Positions 1 to 10,800 of a stretch of DNA of 64,000 bases are shown in pieces. The position numbers were made by a program, and so were the translations under genes. The DNA lies in contig CM072885.1 in the NCBI GenBank assembly GCA_037013685.1, positions 25,172,620 to 25,236,619 of the forward strand, written 5' to 3'. A model generated the notes under the pieces. That model ran no database searches and had not been told where the DNA came from. It saw only the letters and a list, made by a program, of their open reading frames with translations. The stretch is from Acridotheres tristis (Eukaryota > Chordata > Aves > Passeriformes > Sturnidae). Each line of letters starts with the position of its first letter. Within the stretch, counting starts at the first letter, position 1.

Positions 1-1123
1 GTTCTTGCTGATGATGCATGGGGAGATGCCAGCTTGATTCTTGGCTTCTAGTTGGAGAGGAAGGGTCAGGAAAGCACACAAGGCACATCCCAACCAGATT
101 CATTTGGCAAGCAGGGGAAAAACTTCAGCCAAGGAAACTCAAACCACCTACTTGAGATGGTGACAGTTCACAGTGACTCATTCCACCCAGGAGTGGAACT
201 GGGTGGCCAGGGGATTCAAGATCTAAGGAAAGCAGTGCCTCCAGCCTCTCCCATTACCAAAAGGGCAATGCAGGATGCTCTGCTGGAGCTGCCAGGGCAG
301 GTGGCACAGGACTCCGAGATGGTTCATTACGGCCCAACATTTGGAAATTCCTGACTCAAGTAGGAGCAAAAATTCTAAAGCCTGCCACCCACTGCCTCAG
401 TCAGGATTTCTCAGCTTGGTCAAAATGAATTTCAGTTCTCTAGGAAAACTATTCTCTAGTGACAAGTGTTTGCCAAACATGACCTGAGCTCTCGCAAGAG
501 GGACATTAAAAATTACAACTTGATTTTTATTTCCAATGCCACTAATCAAGATTCCCTGAATTTCTAAATAATAATTAATTAAGAAAATAAAAACCATTTG
601 CTCTATTGATTGTTTTGGTTAGCTTGCTCTTTAGGTTGTGTTGTTTGTTTTGATTTTTAGAGATAATCTTTTCTTTGAACGAGGTTTTTATTCATTTATT
701 TATTACTCTTACTATTTCTCTGAGTTTAAACAATTAAATAACAAGACTGCATTTCAGATTAGATTTTGGAGACACAAATACTTTCAGGAAACTACCAAAT
801 AATGTTTTATTTCCCAGGTTTCCTCTTATATTACCTTTTTATTGTGGAAATATCCTTACTGAGCACCCGTCTTTGGTATAATCTGAATTTCTCTTTATAT
901 CAAGAATTATTCAGGAAAGCAACTTTAACTTCTACTTAATCTGAAAGACACCATGAGGTTCCTCACAAACTTTGCAATGACAAAATAATAAAAATTAAAG
1001 GGAAAAAAATTACCTCACAGCTTACAGTTCCAGTATCTTGTAAATATTCTGCTGGCTCTAGAAATGTATGGGGTAAATACTACTCTGAGAACTGAACTGT
1101 AGAAAGCATTTCTCTTTGGCAGA
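1..1123. other. DGKI intron 1, distal part (left of the ERV)
   Basis: AT-rich sequence with no exon, RNA gene or recognised repeat. Open frames between 52 and 597 are short, lack splice context and resemble no family I know. The assignment to DGKI intron 1 follows from the exon 1 splice donor at 11245-11244 on the minus strand, with the rest of DGKI lying left of the window. Confidence 0.7.
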
Positions 1124-1838
1124 TGGTTGGGGGTTCAACTGTTCCCTTTTCTTTCTGTGGAATTTTTCCCATTGTTATGCTAAGTATTTGTGGCTACACT
1201 TTATAGCAACAGTTTTCTCTCACAGGGGGGTGGGGGATAGGGGGAGACCGAAAAAGGAAGGGTGGGACAGGGGCCTGGGTTCTCTGGTTCTCGTTCACTC
1301 GCTTGCTCGTGGAGTTGAAGGAAGACAGCTGGAGCTCCCACCTAGCAGCTTCCCTGCCATCCCAATGCCGGGAGCCACGTTCCCTGCTATCAGACATCGC
1401 TCGGCTGTTTTCCCGATACATCCTACTACATCCGGACACTCTGCCAAGCACCACGACCGACACCGTGATGGGGGGAGTCGCTCCTCCATCCCTCTCACCC
1501 CTGGGCCTCTGCCATCACCCAGCCCTCTTCGACTGCGCAGGACCTGCCCTGCCCACAGCACCGGGAACTGAGCGCAGAGAGAGGCAGCCTGTGGCCAAAA
1601 GGGACTGGAACTGAGCTATACTGTTCTGTTTTGCTGTCAATTTTTATAGCTGTTGTTGTTTCTGCTGTTTGCCTTGTTAGATATCAGTAAAGAACTGCTA
1701 TTCCTATCCCCATATCTTCTGCCTGAAAGCCTCTGATTTGAAACTATAATAATTAGAAGGGAGGGGGTTGCACTCTCCATCTCAGAAAAAGGGGTTCTTG
1801 CCTTTCCTTAGCAAATACCTGTCTTTCAAACTGAGACA
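1124..1838 (+). repeat. 5' LTR of the ERV
   Basis: A near-715-bp copy of the sequence at 7126-7846, starting with TGG and ending in GAGACA. By eye I count roughly 50-55 differences including indels, about 7%, mostly in the middle third. The first 100 and last 200 bases are nearly identical. The open frames inside it (about 1116-1614, both strands) recur at the same place in the 3' LTR and are not genes. Confidence 0.92.
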
Positions 1839-1843
1839 GATTT

Positions 1844-1863
1844 TGGCACCCAGAACGTGGGGC
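1844..1863 (+). promoter_or_regulatory. Primer-binding site (tRNA-Lys-like)
   Basis: TGGCACCCAGAACGTGGGGC begins five bases after the 5' LTR. It resembles the betaretroviral tRNA-Lys(1,2) primer site (TGGCGCCCAACGTGGGGC) with one substitution and two extra bases. Position and TGG start support its role as minus-strand priming site; the tRNA identity is an inference. Confidence 0.7.
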
Positions 1864-2065
1864 ATTGCCTGAGGGCATTGAGAGAGGGGTAGAAAAGGGA
1901 ATAACAGTTCTTGAATTACCCAAGCTTGTGGTAGGTGACACCATGCTGTCCAGCTTACCCTGGATTGGCCTCCATGTGGTCACTGCTATATCTCTCCCAT
2001 TTGCAAGCCCTTTTTTAAACATGAGTCTCATAACCAAGGTTACTGTGGCTATTATCTAGTTCATT
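1864..2065 (+). other. ERV 5' leader between primer site and gag
   Basis: Untranslated leader. A 64-codon open frame (1865-2059) starts within it but shows no recognisable domain. A splice donor or packaging signal would be expected here by analogy, but I cannot point to one. Confidence 0.5.
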
Positions 2066-3860
2066 TTGTGGGTTGATCAGTTGAGGAATTCATGGATTTT
2101 TAATTTTCTCTGGAAGATGGCCACATGGATTCAGAGCTATCGCACTCTAAGTGTGTGTTTCTGGGGCTACTTCAATAATGGTACTTACTGTGAGGAAGTG
2201 ACAGCAGGTGAAATTTTCTCCCAACCCATCACACAGTTTTTGAAGTTCACCCCACCAGTCTTCAAGGGGTTCAAATCTGCTGTAAATGCTAATGACATTA
2301 TACTGTGGCTGGTGTTGCTGATATCCCTGTTAAACCTGTTCTATCTAACATTCAGAGATAAGGGGAGATTGACTTGGATAACAACCCTGATACCTACCCC
2401 AGGAAATAGTGATGCTGCCCCAGAGTCTGATCCTGTCCCAGAGACTAGGAAGGTTACCCCAGAGTCTGATCCTGTCCAAGAGACTAGGAAGGTTACCCCA
2501 GAGCCTGACCCTGTTCCAGAGACTAGGGATATTACCCCAGAGTTTGACCCTGCCCCACAGCCCACCTCGGAAAGGAACCACCCAGAATGGGTGGGGGTGC
2601 TAGCAAAGGAGATACGTGAGATGGGCCAGATGCTGAAGGAGTACCTCTCCCCAGCTGGTGAGAAACCCTCCCCCTGCCTTAAAGAGGGAGACTCTGATGG
2701 TGCAGCAGTGGGACCCACAGATGTTACATCTGTCCAGGTTTCAGCTGAACTGCAGGGGCACTCACAGCCAGCAGCAGTTGCCCCTGTGGAAACTAGGAAG
2801 TCTAAGATGAAAACAAGGCACCTAGATAATAATGGTCAGGAAGAGGGCCCCTCACAACCAGCAGGGGAGCCAGAAGTTGAGATCATCACCGAGTCCCTGT
2901 CACTGAGTCTCTGCAACCTGCGAAAAGACGTTGTACGATGGGGCCACGAGGCTTTTACAACCTGGTTACTGCGGGTCCGGGACCTTATGGGTACACGTGT
3001 GCAACTGGATGGTACTGAGGCAAGGAATTTGGGATCCTTGACCCAGGACTCAGGTGTGGACCAGGTATTTGTAAGGGATCCAGGCCTCCTTTCCCTCTGG
3101 GAGAGACTTTTAATGAGTGTGAGAGAGAGGTTTGTCCACAGGGAGAGAATTCAGGAGCACCACCATAGAATGCCCTTGAATGTTGGAATACCCCTGAGGA
3201 AGGGATCCAACAGCTGAGAGAAGTGGCAGTACTGGAGGTGCTCTTTGGGAGTGATGGACAGCATGACAATGACCCTGACAAGGTCAGGTGCACAGGGCAG
3301 ATGTTGTGGAATCTGGCAAACCTGGGCCCATCTCAATATACCCCCTTTATTGCAATGATTAATGCAACCAAGTGACAGTGGGTTCTGTTGCCAACAGGCT
3401 CAGAAATTTTGAGAGTATGATGGCTGGCCCAGTGCAGGCTCATGTCTCTGCTGTGGTTAAGGAACTCAAAGAGGAGTTTAAGGAGGAGATGAAGGAAATA
3501 AGGGAAGACGTGAGGAAGATCAGTGCAGCACCAGTGTGAGGCATGGACCCCAAAATTAGAGCCCAACGCCCCCCAGCTAGGGAGAGAGGGTACACCCCAC
3601 GTGCTGACCTGTGGTTTTTTCTACGTGACCACGGGGAAGACATGAGAAGGTGGGATGGGAAACCCACTTCTGTCCTGGCAGCACAGGTGTGTCAACTCCG
3701 GGAAGGAAACACTAACCAAAGGAGCTCCACTAAAGTGAAGGTAGCCTCAGCCTCCCATGACCAAGCTGCAGGGTATTACAGAAGGGAAGATGATCTGCCA
3801 GATCCCCTTGAAGGAACCTCCAGTATGTATGCCCAGGAGAGAAATAATAACCAGGGCTAG
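2066..3860 (+). pseudogene. ERV gag region (frameshifted)
   Basis: Gag-position coding sequence in three pieces. The first (2066-3217) is a 383-codon open frame. Near residues 75-96 it has a strongly hydrophobic stretch followed by basic residues, with an NGT glycosylation sequon further upstream. Four 13-residue Pro/Glu-rich tandem repeats follow (2421-2576), and then a Trp/Arg-rich segment of capsid type. Coding similarity moves to another frame near 3190-3215, closes at a TGA (3373-3375), and resumes in a third frame from about 3420. That third piece has a Lys/Glu-rich helix (3447-3530), a TGA at 3537-3539, and ends at TAG 3858-3860. I see no CCHC zinc knuckle. The third piece shares its frame with pol. 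As read, the copy cannot make an intact Gag. Confidence 0.75.
2421..2576 (+). repeat. 39-bp tandem repeat in gag (four copies)
   Basis: Copies begin at 2421, 2460, 2499 and 2538, a constant 39-bp period, so the array adds whole 13-residue units and keeps the frame. Each unit has the pattern P-E-x-D-P-x-x-E-T-R-x-x-T. The last copy is the most diverged. Expansion while the frame was under coding constraint is likely. Confidence 0.85.
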
Positions 3861-4364
3861 AGGGGCCCTGCCTCTAGCCAGGGAGAGGCACAGGAAAACC
3901 GGATCTTTTGGACGGTGTGGATCCGATGGCCTGGCACATCAGAGCCACAGGAACACAGAGCATTGGTTGACACTGGTTCACAGTGTACATTAATACCATC
4001 GGGACACGTGGGGGAAGAACCTGTTTCAATTGCTGGGGTTACAGGGAGATCTCAGGAATTGATTTTGCTGAAGGCTGAGGTGAGCCTGACTGGGAAAGAG
4101 TGGCAGAAACATCCAATTGTGACTGGCCCAGAGGCACCATGTATCCTAGGCATAGACTTCCTCAGGAACGGCTATTACAAAGACCCAAAGGGACTCAGGT
4201 GGGCTTTTGGAATAGCTGCTGTGGCAGCAGAGGGCATTAAGCAGTTGAACACCCTGCCTGGGCTATCAGAAAACCCATCTGCAGTAGGACTCCTCAGGGT
4301 GGAAGATCAACACGTGCCAATTGCTACCTCAACAGTGCACCACCGGCAGTACTGGATGAATTGA
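3861..4364 (+). pseudogene. ERV protease (pro), stop-interrupted
   Basis: Retropepsin-type aspartic protease that would mature the polyprotein. The catalytic triad ALVDTGSQ lies at about 3958-3981, and the family's second block, ILGIDFLRNG, ends the fold near 4145-4170. It is in the same frame as the end of gag (after the TAG at 3858-3860) and the same frame as RT. An in-frame TGA at 4362-4364 separates it from RT. No frameshift is seen within the domain. Confidence 0.85.
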
Positions 4365-5381
4365 GAAGCTGTGATCCCCATACACAAGATGTTCCATGAG
4401 CTGAAGAGCCAAGGGGTGGTCAGCAAAACCCACTCACCCTTCAACAGCCCCATCTGGCCTGTGCGTAAATCTGAAGGAGAATGGAGATTGACAGTGGACT
4501 ATCGTGCATTGAATGAGGTGACTCCACCGCTGAGCGCTGCTGTGCCGGACATGCTGGAACTGCAGTACGAGCTGGAGTCCAAGGCAGCCAAGTGGTACGC
4601 CACCATTGACATCGCCAATGCATTCTTCTCCATTCCTCTGGCAGCAGAGTGCAGGCCTCAGTTCGCTTTCACCTGGAGGGGTGTGCAGTACACCTGGAAC
4701 CAACTGCCCCAGGGGTGGAAACACAGCCCCACCATCTGTCATGGATTGATCCAGGCTACACTGGAGAAGGGTGGAGCTCCAGAACATCTGCAGTACATTG
4801 ATAACATCATTGTGTGGGGGGACACGACAATGGAGGTATTTCAGAAAGGAGAAAAGATCATTGAGATTCTGCTGGGAGCCGGCTTCGCCATTAAAAAGAG
4901 CAAAGTCAAAGGGCCTGCCCAAGAGATCCAGTTCCTGGGAGTTAAGTGGCAAGATGGATGGTGCCAGATTCCCAGCGAGGTCATCAATAAGATCACTGCA
5001 ATGTCTCCACCAACCAACAAGAAGGAAACACAAGCTTTCCTAGGTGCCATAGGCTTTTGGAGGATGCACATTCCTGAGTACAGCCAGATTGTGAGCCCTC
5101 TTTACCTGGTCACCCGCAAGAAGAGCGATTTCCACTGGGGCCCTGAGCAGCAGCAAGCCTTTGCCCAGATCAAGCAGAAGATTGCTCATGCAGTAGCCCT
5201 TGGCCCGGTCAGGACAGGACCAGAGGTGAGGAATGTGCTCTACTCTGCAGCCGGGAACCATGGTCTGTCCTGGAGCCTTTGGCAGAAGGTGCCTGGTGAG
5301 ACGTGAGGCTGACCACTGGGGTTCTGGAGTCGAAGCTACAGAGGGTCCGAGGCCAACTACACTCCAACAGAGAAGGAGATC
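4365..5381 (+). pseudogene. ERV reverse transcriptase, active site mutated
   Basis: RT palm and fingers can be followed in order: WRLTVDYRALNEVTP, then the first catalytic Asp in TIDIANAFF (near 4605), LPQGWKHSP, and then YIDN in place of the usual YxDD at 4794-4805. Loss of the second Asp, a metal ligand, should abolish polymerase activity. The connection domain continues to about 5381 and is interrupted by two TGA codons at 5304-5306 and 5310-5312. The frame never shifts. The dense minus-strand open frames here are shadows of this domain. Confidence 0.92.
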
Positions 5382-6263
5382 TTGGCCGCCTATGAAGGAG
5401 TTCAAGCAGCCTCAGAGGTGGTTGGCACAGAAACACAACTCCTCCTGGCATCCCAACTACCAGTGCTAGGGTGGATATTTAAAGGAAAGGTTCCCTCAAC
5501 CCACCATGCCACTGACGCCACATGGATTAAATGGATTGCCCTCATCACACAACGCGCCCATATTGGAAACCCGAATCGCCCTGGGATTTTGGAGATAATT
5601 ACCAACTGGCCGGAAGGTGAAAACTTTGGTCTTGCCGACGAAGAGGAACAGGAACAAGTGACTGGGGCCGAAGAAGCCCCACCGTATAACCAACTGCCAG
5701 CAGATGAAACACGCTATGCTCTTTTCACTGATGGTTCCTGCCACATCGTGGGGATGAACCGGAAGTGGAAAGCAGCCGTATGGAGCCCCACACAACAAGT
5801 TGCACAAGCTACCAAAGGAGAAGATGGATCGAGTCAACTTGCTGAACTCAAAGCTGTTCAGCTGGCCCTGGACATTGCTGAAAGAGAGAAGTGGCCAAAG
5901 CTCTACCCTTACACTGATTCATGGACAGTAGCCAATGCTCTGTGGGGTTGGCTGGAAAGGTGGAAAAAGGCTAACTGGCAATGTAGGGGAAAACCAATCT
6001 GGGCTGCCAATGAATGGAAAGACATTGCCACCTGGATAGAGAAACTGCCTGTGAAAGTCTGTCACATAGATGCCCATGTCCCCAAGAGTCGGGCTAATGA
6101 GCAACAGCGACACAATGAGCAGGTAGATCAGGTGACACAGATAGAGGTGTCAAAGACAGATTTAGACTGGCACCACAAGGGAGAGTTGTTCCTGGCTCAA
6201 TGGGCCCATGATACCTCAGGTCATCAGGGTAGAAATGCCACCTATAAGTGGGCACAAGACTGA
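5382..6263 (+). pseudogene. ERV RNase H and integrase zinc-binding start
   Basis: Same frame as RT. RNase H acidic positions are visible: the Asp of FTDGS (about 5725), the Glu of AELKA (about 5845), the Asp of YTDSW (about 5912), and the C-terminal Asp of NEQVDQ (about 6120). The integrase N-terminal HHCC module begins with HDTSGH (about 6210). A TGA at 6261-6263 interrupts the domain before its two cysteines, which lie in the next open segment. Confidence 0.9.
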
Positions 6264-7016
6264 GGGGTGGATCTAACCATGGACAGTATTTCTCAGGTTA
6301 TCCATGACTGTGAGACGTGTGCTGCCATCAAGCAGGCCAAGCGGGTCAAGCCCCTCTGGTATGGGGAGGCCTGGCAGATTGACTACATCACACTGCCTCA
6401 AACCCACCAGGGCAAGCGCTATGTACTGACCATGGTGGAAGCCACCACTGGGTGGTTAGAGACCTACCCTGTGCCTCATGCCACTGCTCGGAACACCATC
6501 TTGGGCCTGGAAAAACAAGTTCTTTGGAGGCATGGTACCCCTGAGAGAATTGAGTCAGACAACAGGACTCATTTCAAGAACAGCCTTATAAACACCTGGG
6601 CTAGAGAACATGGCATTGAGTGGGTGTACCATATCCCCTACCATGCACCAGCTGCAGGGAAAGTTGAATGGTGCAATGGCCTGCTTAAAACCACCTTGAA
6701 GGCACTGGGTGGGGGAACTTTCAAGAACTGGGAGATTAATCTACCAAAGGCCACATGGTTAGTGAACACCTGAGGTTCCACTAACTGAGCAGGCCCTGCC
6801 CAATCTGAGCCCTTGGGAATACCAGATGGAGATAAGGTTCCAGTGGTACACATGAGAGGTATGCTAGGAAAAACTGTTTGGGTGAGCCCTGTCTCCAGCA
6901 AAGACAATCCCATCCAGGGAGTTGTCTTCACACAGGGACCAGGTTGCACCTGGTGGGTGATGCAAAAGAATGGAGAGACCCGATGCATACCCCAAGGAGA
7001 CCTTGTTTTAGGGTGA
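6264..7016 (+). pseudogene. ERV integrase core and C-terminal domain
   Basis: It continues the pol frame. The CETC zinc pair is near 6310-6321. Core catalytic positions follow: the Asp of QIDYITLPQ (about 6380), the Asp of ESDNRTHF (about 6555), and the Glu of the GKVEW block (about 6660). TGA stops at 6771-6773 and 6786-6788 cut it before the SH3-like C-terminal DNA-binding part (GDKVPVVHM through CIPQGDLVLG), which ends at a TGA at 7014-7016. Nothing resembling env or dUTPase follows. Confidence 0.9.
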
Positions 7017-7100
7017 AATACCTATAGTACTGTGCCTATGTCTCTAACTGCATGTATGTATATATAATGTAATGGTTTTAATTTGATATAGCATATTAGT

Positions 7101-7125
7101 ATGGGAAAAATTCAGGGGTGGGTGA
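7101..7125 (+). promoter_or_regulatory. Polypurine tract of the ERV (candidate)
   Basis: A purine-rich stretch directly abuts the 3' LTR, where plus-strand priming occurs. It is interrupted by a few pyrimidines, so its exact limits are uncertain. Confidence 0.45.
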
Positions 7126-7846
7126 TGTTGGGAGTTCAATTGTTCCCTTTTCTTTCTGTGGAATTTTTCCCATTGTTATGCTAAGTATTTGTGGCTACAC
7201 TTTATAGCAACAGTTCTCTCTCACAGGGGGGTGGGGGATAGGAGGACATCAGAAAAGGAAAGGTGGGACAGGGGCCTGGGTTCTCTGGCTCTCGCACTCT
7301 CGCTTGCTCGTGGAGTTGAAGGAAGACAGCTGGAGCTCCTATCTAGCATCCTCCCTGCCATCCCAGCGCCGGGAGCCACATTTTCTGCCATCAGATATCA
7401 CTCATCTGTTTTCCCACCTCATCCGACTATCTCTGGACACTCTGTCGAGCACCACGACCGACACCGTGAGGGGGGAGTCGCTCCTCCATCCCTCTCACCC
7501 CTGGGCCTCCACCGCCATCACTCCAGCCCTCTTCAACTGCGCAGGACCTGACCTGCCCCCACAGCACCGGGAACTGAGCACAGGGAGAGAGGGCCTGTGG
7601 CCAAAAGGGACTGGAGCTGAGCTAGACTGTTCTGTTTTGCTGTCAATTTTTATAGCTGTTGTTGTTTCTGCTGATTTTGCCTTGTTAGATATCAGTAAAG
7701 AACTGCTATTCCTATCCCCATATCTTCTGCCTGAAAGCCTCTGATTTGAAACTATAATAATTAGAAGGGAGGGGGTTGCACTCTCCATCTCAGAAAAAGG
7801 GGTTCTTGCCTTTCCTTAGCAAATACCTGTCTTTCAAACCAAGACA
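7126..7846 (+). repeat. 3' LTR of the ERV
   Basis: Partner of the 5' LTR. It begins TGTTGGGAG and ends AAGACA, followed by CAGA, which also precedes the 5' LTR. The 3' part, including the AGTAAA-containing segment near 7695 that could act in polyadenylation, is nearly unchanged between the two LTRs. Confidence 0.92.
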
Positions 7847-10800
7847 CAGATGTACATATTTAATTCACTTTTCAGTTTTCATTTGCCAATCTTTTCATAG
7901 CAGGGCAGGAACCTGAACTTTTGGTTCTCTCAGTTTATATATATATATATATATATATGTATATAAAAGGTTTTCATTTTGTGAGCCAGTAGTTTAGATT
8001 TCCAGCAGAAGACCCAAAACATCATTAAGATGCTTAACTCTGTATTTGCAGGGTAAAACTATTAGGGCTACGAATTACTGCTTAGCTGTTGGCATCCTGA
8101 TGTCAGCATCCAACCATTGGGTCAGCCGACCTCGTTTAAGAGCCTGAGGCTGGAAAGGGAGATTTCTCCGGTTGTCACTCGCTCTGCATAGCGACAGGTG
8201 CTGCGGAGACGCCTCAGCAAGGGACTGAAGCTTCTGTTTGTAGCCCCCCTCCCCTCGCTCTGACCCAGAGGCAGCACCACTGTCCTGATAGGCATGGCCA
8301 GTACTCCAGGGGCCAAGGAGGATCTGCTCAAGGGCCGCATGTTGGCAGCGCCCAGACATGGGAACAGGCACTCCAAAGCCATTAGCTCCTGCCCAAACAC
8401 GGGAAAGTGGCACTTCCTCACCGTGCGAGTGTCCCTATTTACAGCACAGTGCCAGGGAGAGACATTACAACGAGCACAGATCTGCTCTGAACCGAGCTCC
8501 TGGTGTGGACAACAAGCTCTGGGTAAGGCCAGGTGCAAGGCAGATATGGCTGGGAACATGGCAAGGTAATGGGAATTTTCAAGCTCCCCACGAGGCACAC
8601 CTGTGTAACTTAAAGCAAGTTTTTCCTCCTGCTGGTTTGACTGGGGGACAAACATGCCTACATTGGTATTTGCTACAGAAGATCATGACATACTTAATAT
8701 AATAGTTTATGCACTTCAAGCTACGGACCACGTCAGTACAAAACATTGATTTCTGAACATGTTACTCATAGTTTTGGTACAACTCTAGAGAAACTAACAA
8801 GTTATTTGCATGCAACAACGTCAACTAATTAGAGATGTATTACATTGAGGATATTTGCTGTTTAACAGCAAATTAAAAAAGGAGGGAGGGCAGAAGATAA
8901 TACTTTCAGCCTAGTCTCAGGTAAACTACAGTTTAAGAACACTGATACAGCAGAAGTTTTTCTTCCTTTTTTCCCCCTGTAACAACACCCTGACCTCCCA
9001 TTTCACTCCTTCAACTGTCACCAGTAGATTTTTCTTTTTAGCATGCATTTTCATGTACCTTTATTATTTTAAGCAAGTTCCATCTGTTGGGGTTTTTTTC
9101 CTGAATGTATAAATACTCCTCTAAGGGTGTGTATGGCAATGTAATGCACCTGCATAGAGAGCCCTAAATGAGCTGTTTGAAAAGTGTATGAAGCCTTGAA
9201 TAATTTCTATTGGCCCTAATTTCTATAATGGATAAGGGATCCAAGTTCCAACGTAAATAGGTTTTCCTGGACTTAATACAGCCATTTACATTTGCAAATG
9301 TGTTTCAGCACCATCATTTACTGAGGGAAATGGTAGAAATTTAAAGAGCCTGGGGTTGCAGGGTGTGGAAAACTCAGTGGAGGTCCTCTGTGGAAGTTTT
9401 TTACTCTTCTATCTGTCCAGGTTATTCTCATTATGGATAACTGATAAAGTGCATACTATCTGTAGGAAACCAGCTATAAATGAGGAAAAGGTGTGGAAAT
9501 CCAAGGGTGCAAAGAAAATGTTCTTTCTTTTCTAAGTTAAGTAGAATAAGTGATATGCATCAAAAGATGCTTAAGAAAAGGCCTTTATAGCTAAAGGTTC
9601 ATGACTTTTTATATGCTTGCATAGATGGAGGGGAGAAGGAAGAAAAAAACCCCTGCATTTCCTCCTAAAAGCATTTATTATTAAACCCTTACAAATATTG
9701 ACCATGCAGAAAATTTCAATACCCACATCTTTAACACACTTCTCAACAATCTAGAGAGACAAACATTAGAAACAGATTTTACCATCTCCTCTTCCTTACC
9801 CCCATGCCATCCCAGCAAAAAAGGCAAACTCCTTGCCTTCTGCTCCAAGAGCAGACACATGAGCACATCTGCCTTGTTAGCAGCCACTTTATTTCAGCAG
9901 CTCACCTTAGACTCTGGGTTTACCTACAACAGATTTGCCCCTAAGTGGTACAAGCTAAGAGAACTGCCAGGGAAGAGATGCAAAAGTACCAAGAGCTGAC
10001 TGATGTTATGTTTGTTTCAGAGGTGACCAGTAAGTTTTCATTTTCATATCGCTCACCTTACTGAGTCTAGGATGAATCATCCCAAACTTCACACTTACCA
10101 CTGGGACCATCAGCACTGACAGGGAAAGTCTCTCTGCACACATCGGGTATTATATAAAACTTTATCTATGAAGAGTGTTTAATTACATCAGTTTTAAGCA
10201 CTGCCACATGCAAAGCTTAGACTCAGACCAGATCCTAAGTTATCCCAGCTGTAAATTGTTAGCACATTAACCATCTCCATGGCTGGGGAGAGTCTTCAAT
10301 TTACCTGAGGCTAGAGACTCACTTTTCTTGCAAGGACAAGTAACAGCTCTGTGTTTTCTGTTCTCCCAGCTGAGAGGTCTCGTCCCTAAGCACACTAGAA
10401 CACTAGTTTCTGATGGTGTGCTGCCTCCACAGGGGCTCTGCAACTAGAATTAAGTAAGACTTAAAAACTTTTTGGCATGGACCTTCTCAGACAGCAATCC
10501 CTTTCGGCAGATGCTAGCAATTAGCAGCTCCTAGGTGGTAACAGAGGAGCAGACAAGCCCCACCGCACAGGTGTATTTACAGGAAGAACAGACCCATTTA
10601 CTTGACATCAGACATGAGAGGCAAATGCACAGCCATAGAAACGGAAGACCCTGATTATGAAAGTAAAGTCCTGGTCTGGCCATAGTAGGGCACGTGGCAC
10701 CCTGGGGTGCGGATCATAGCAGCCCCCCTCTCTTATCAGCCGCTGGGGCTTTTGCAATGCGGGTGGGGACAGGCAGGGAGGGGACACTGCACTCCGGGAG

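Larger units (their letters stand above)
1124..7846 (+). mobile_element. LTR-flanked, env-less endogenous retrovirus, antisense in DGKI intron 1
   Basis: This is a full-structure provirus: 5' LTR, primer-binding site, gag region, protease, reverse transcriptase, RNase H, integrase and 3' LTR. Only about 110 bp separate the last integrase residues from the 3' LTR, so there is no env gene and no dUTPase. Both LTRs run TG...CA. The four bases CAGA lie immediately outside each end (1120-1123 and 7847-7850), a candidate 4-bp target duplication. Gag is broken by frameshifts and pol by in-frame stops, so the copy is defective. The lack of env and the shared gag-pol frame suggest a class III (ERVL-like) lineage, but the primer site looks tRNA-Lys-like. 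The family is therefore left open. Confidence 0.93.

Noticed and set aside
52..597. Three overlapping open frames at the left edge
   Set aside because: They are short, conflicting in frame and strand, and have no homology I can name.
1116..1614. Open frames on both strands in the 5' LTR, and similar ones at 7189-7744
   Set aside because: They recur in both LTRs and differ by frameshifts between them, which is not how a gene behaves.
4434..5033. 199-codon minus-strand frame within the ERV
   Set aside because: It is opposite to clear RT coding sequence on the plus strand and has no domain of its own.
6789..7125. Possible env or dUTPase downstream of integrase
   Set aside because: The open segment is the integrase C-terminal domain, and only about 110 bp remain before the 3' LTR.
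8075..8702. Open frames on both strands just right of the ERV
   Set aside because: No domain, no splice context, and roughly equal coding potential on both strands.
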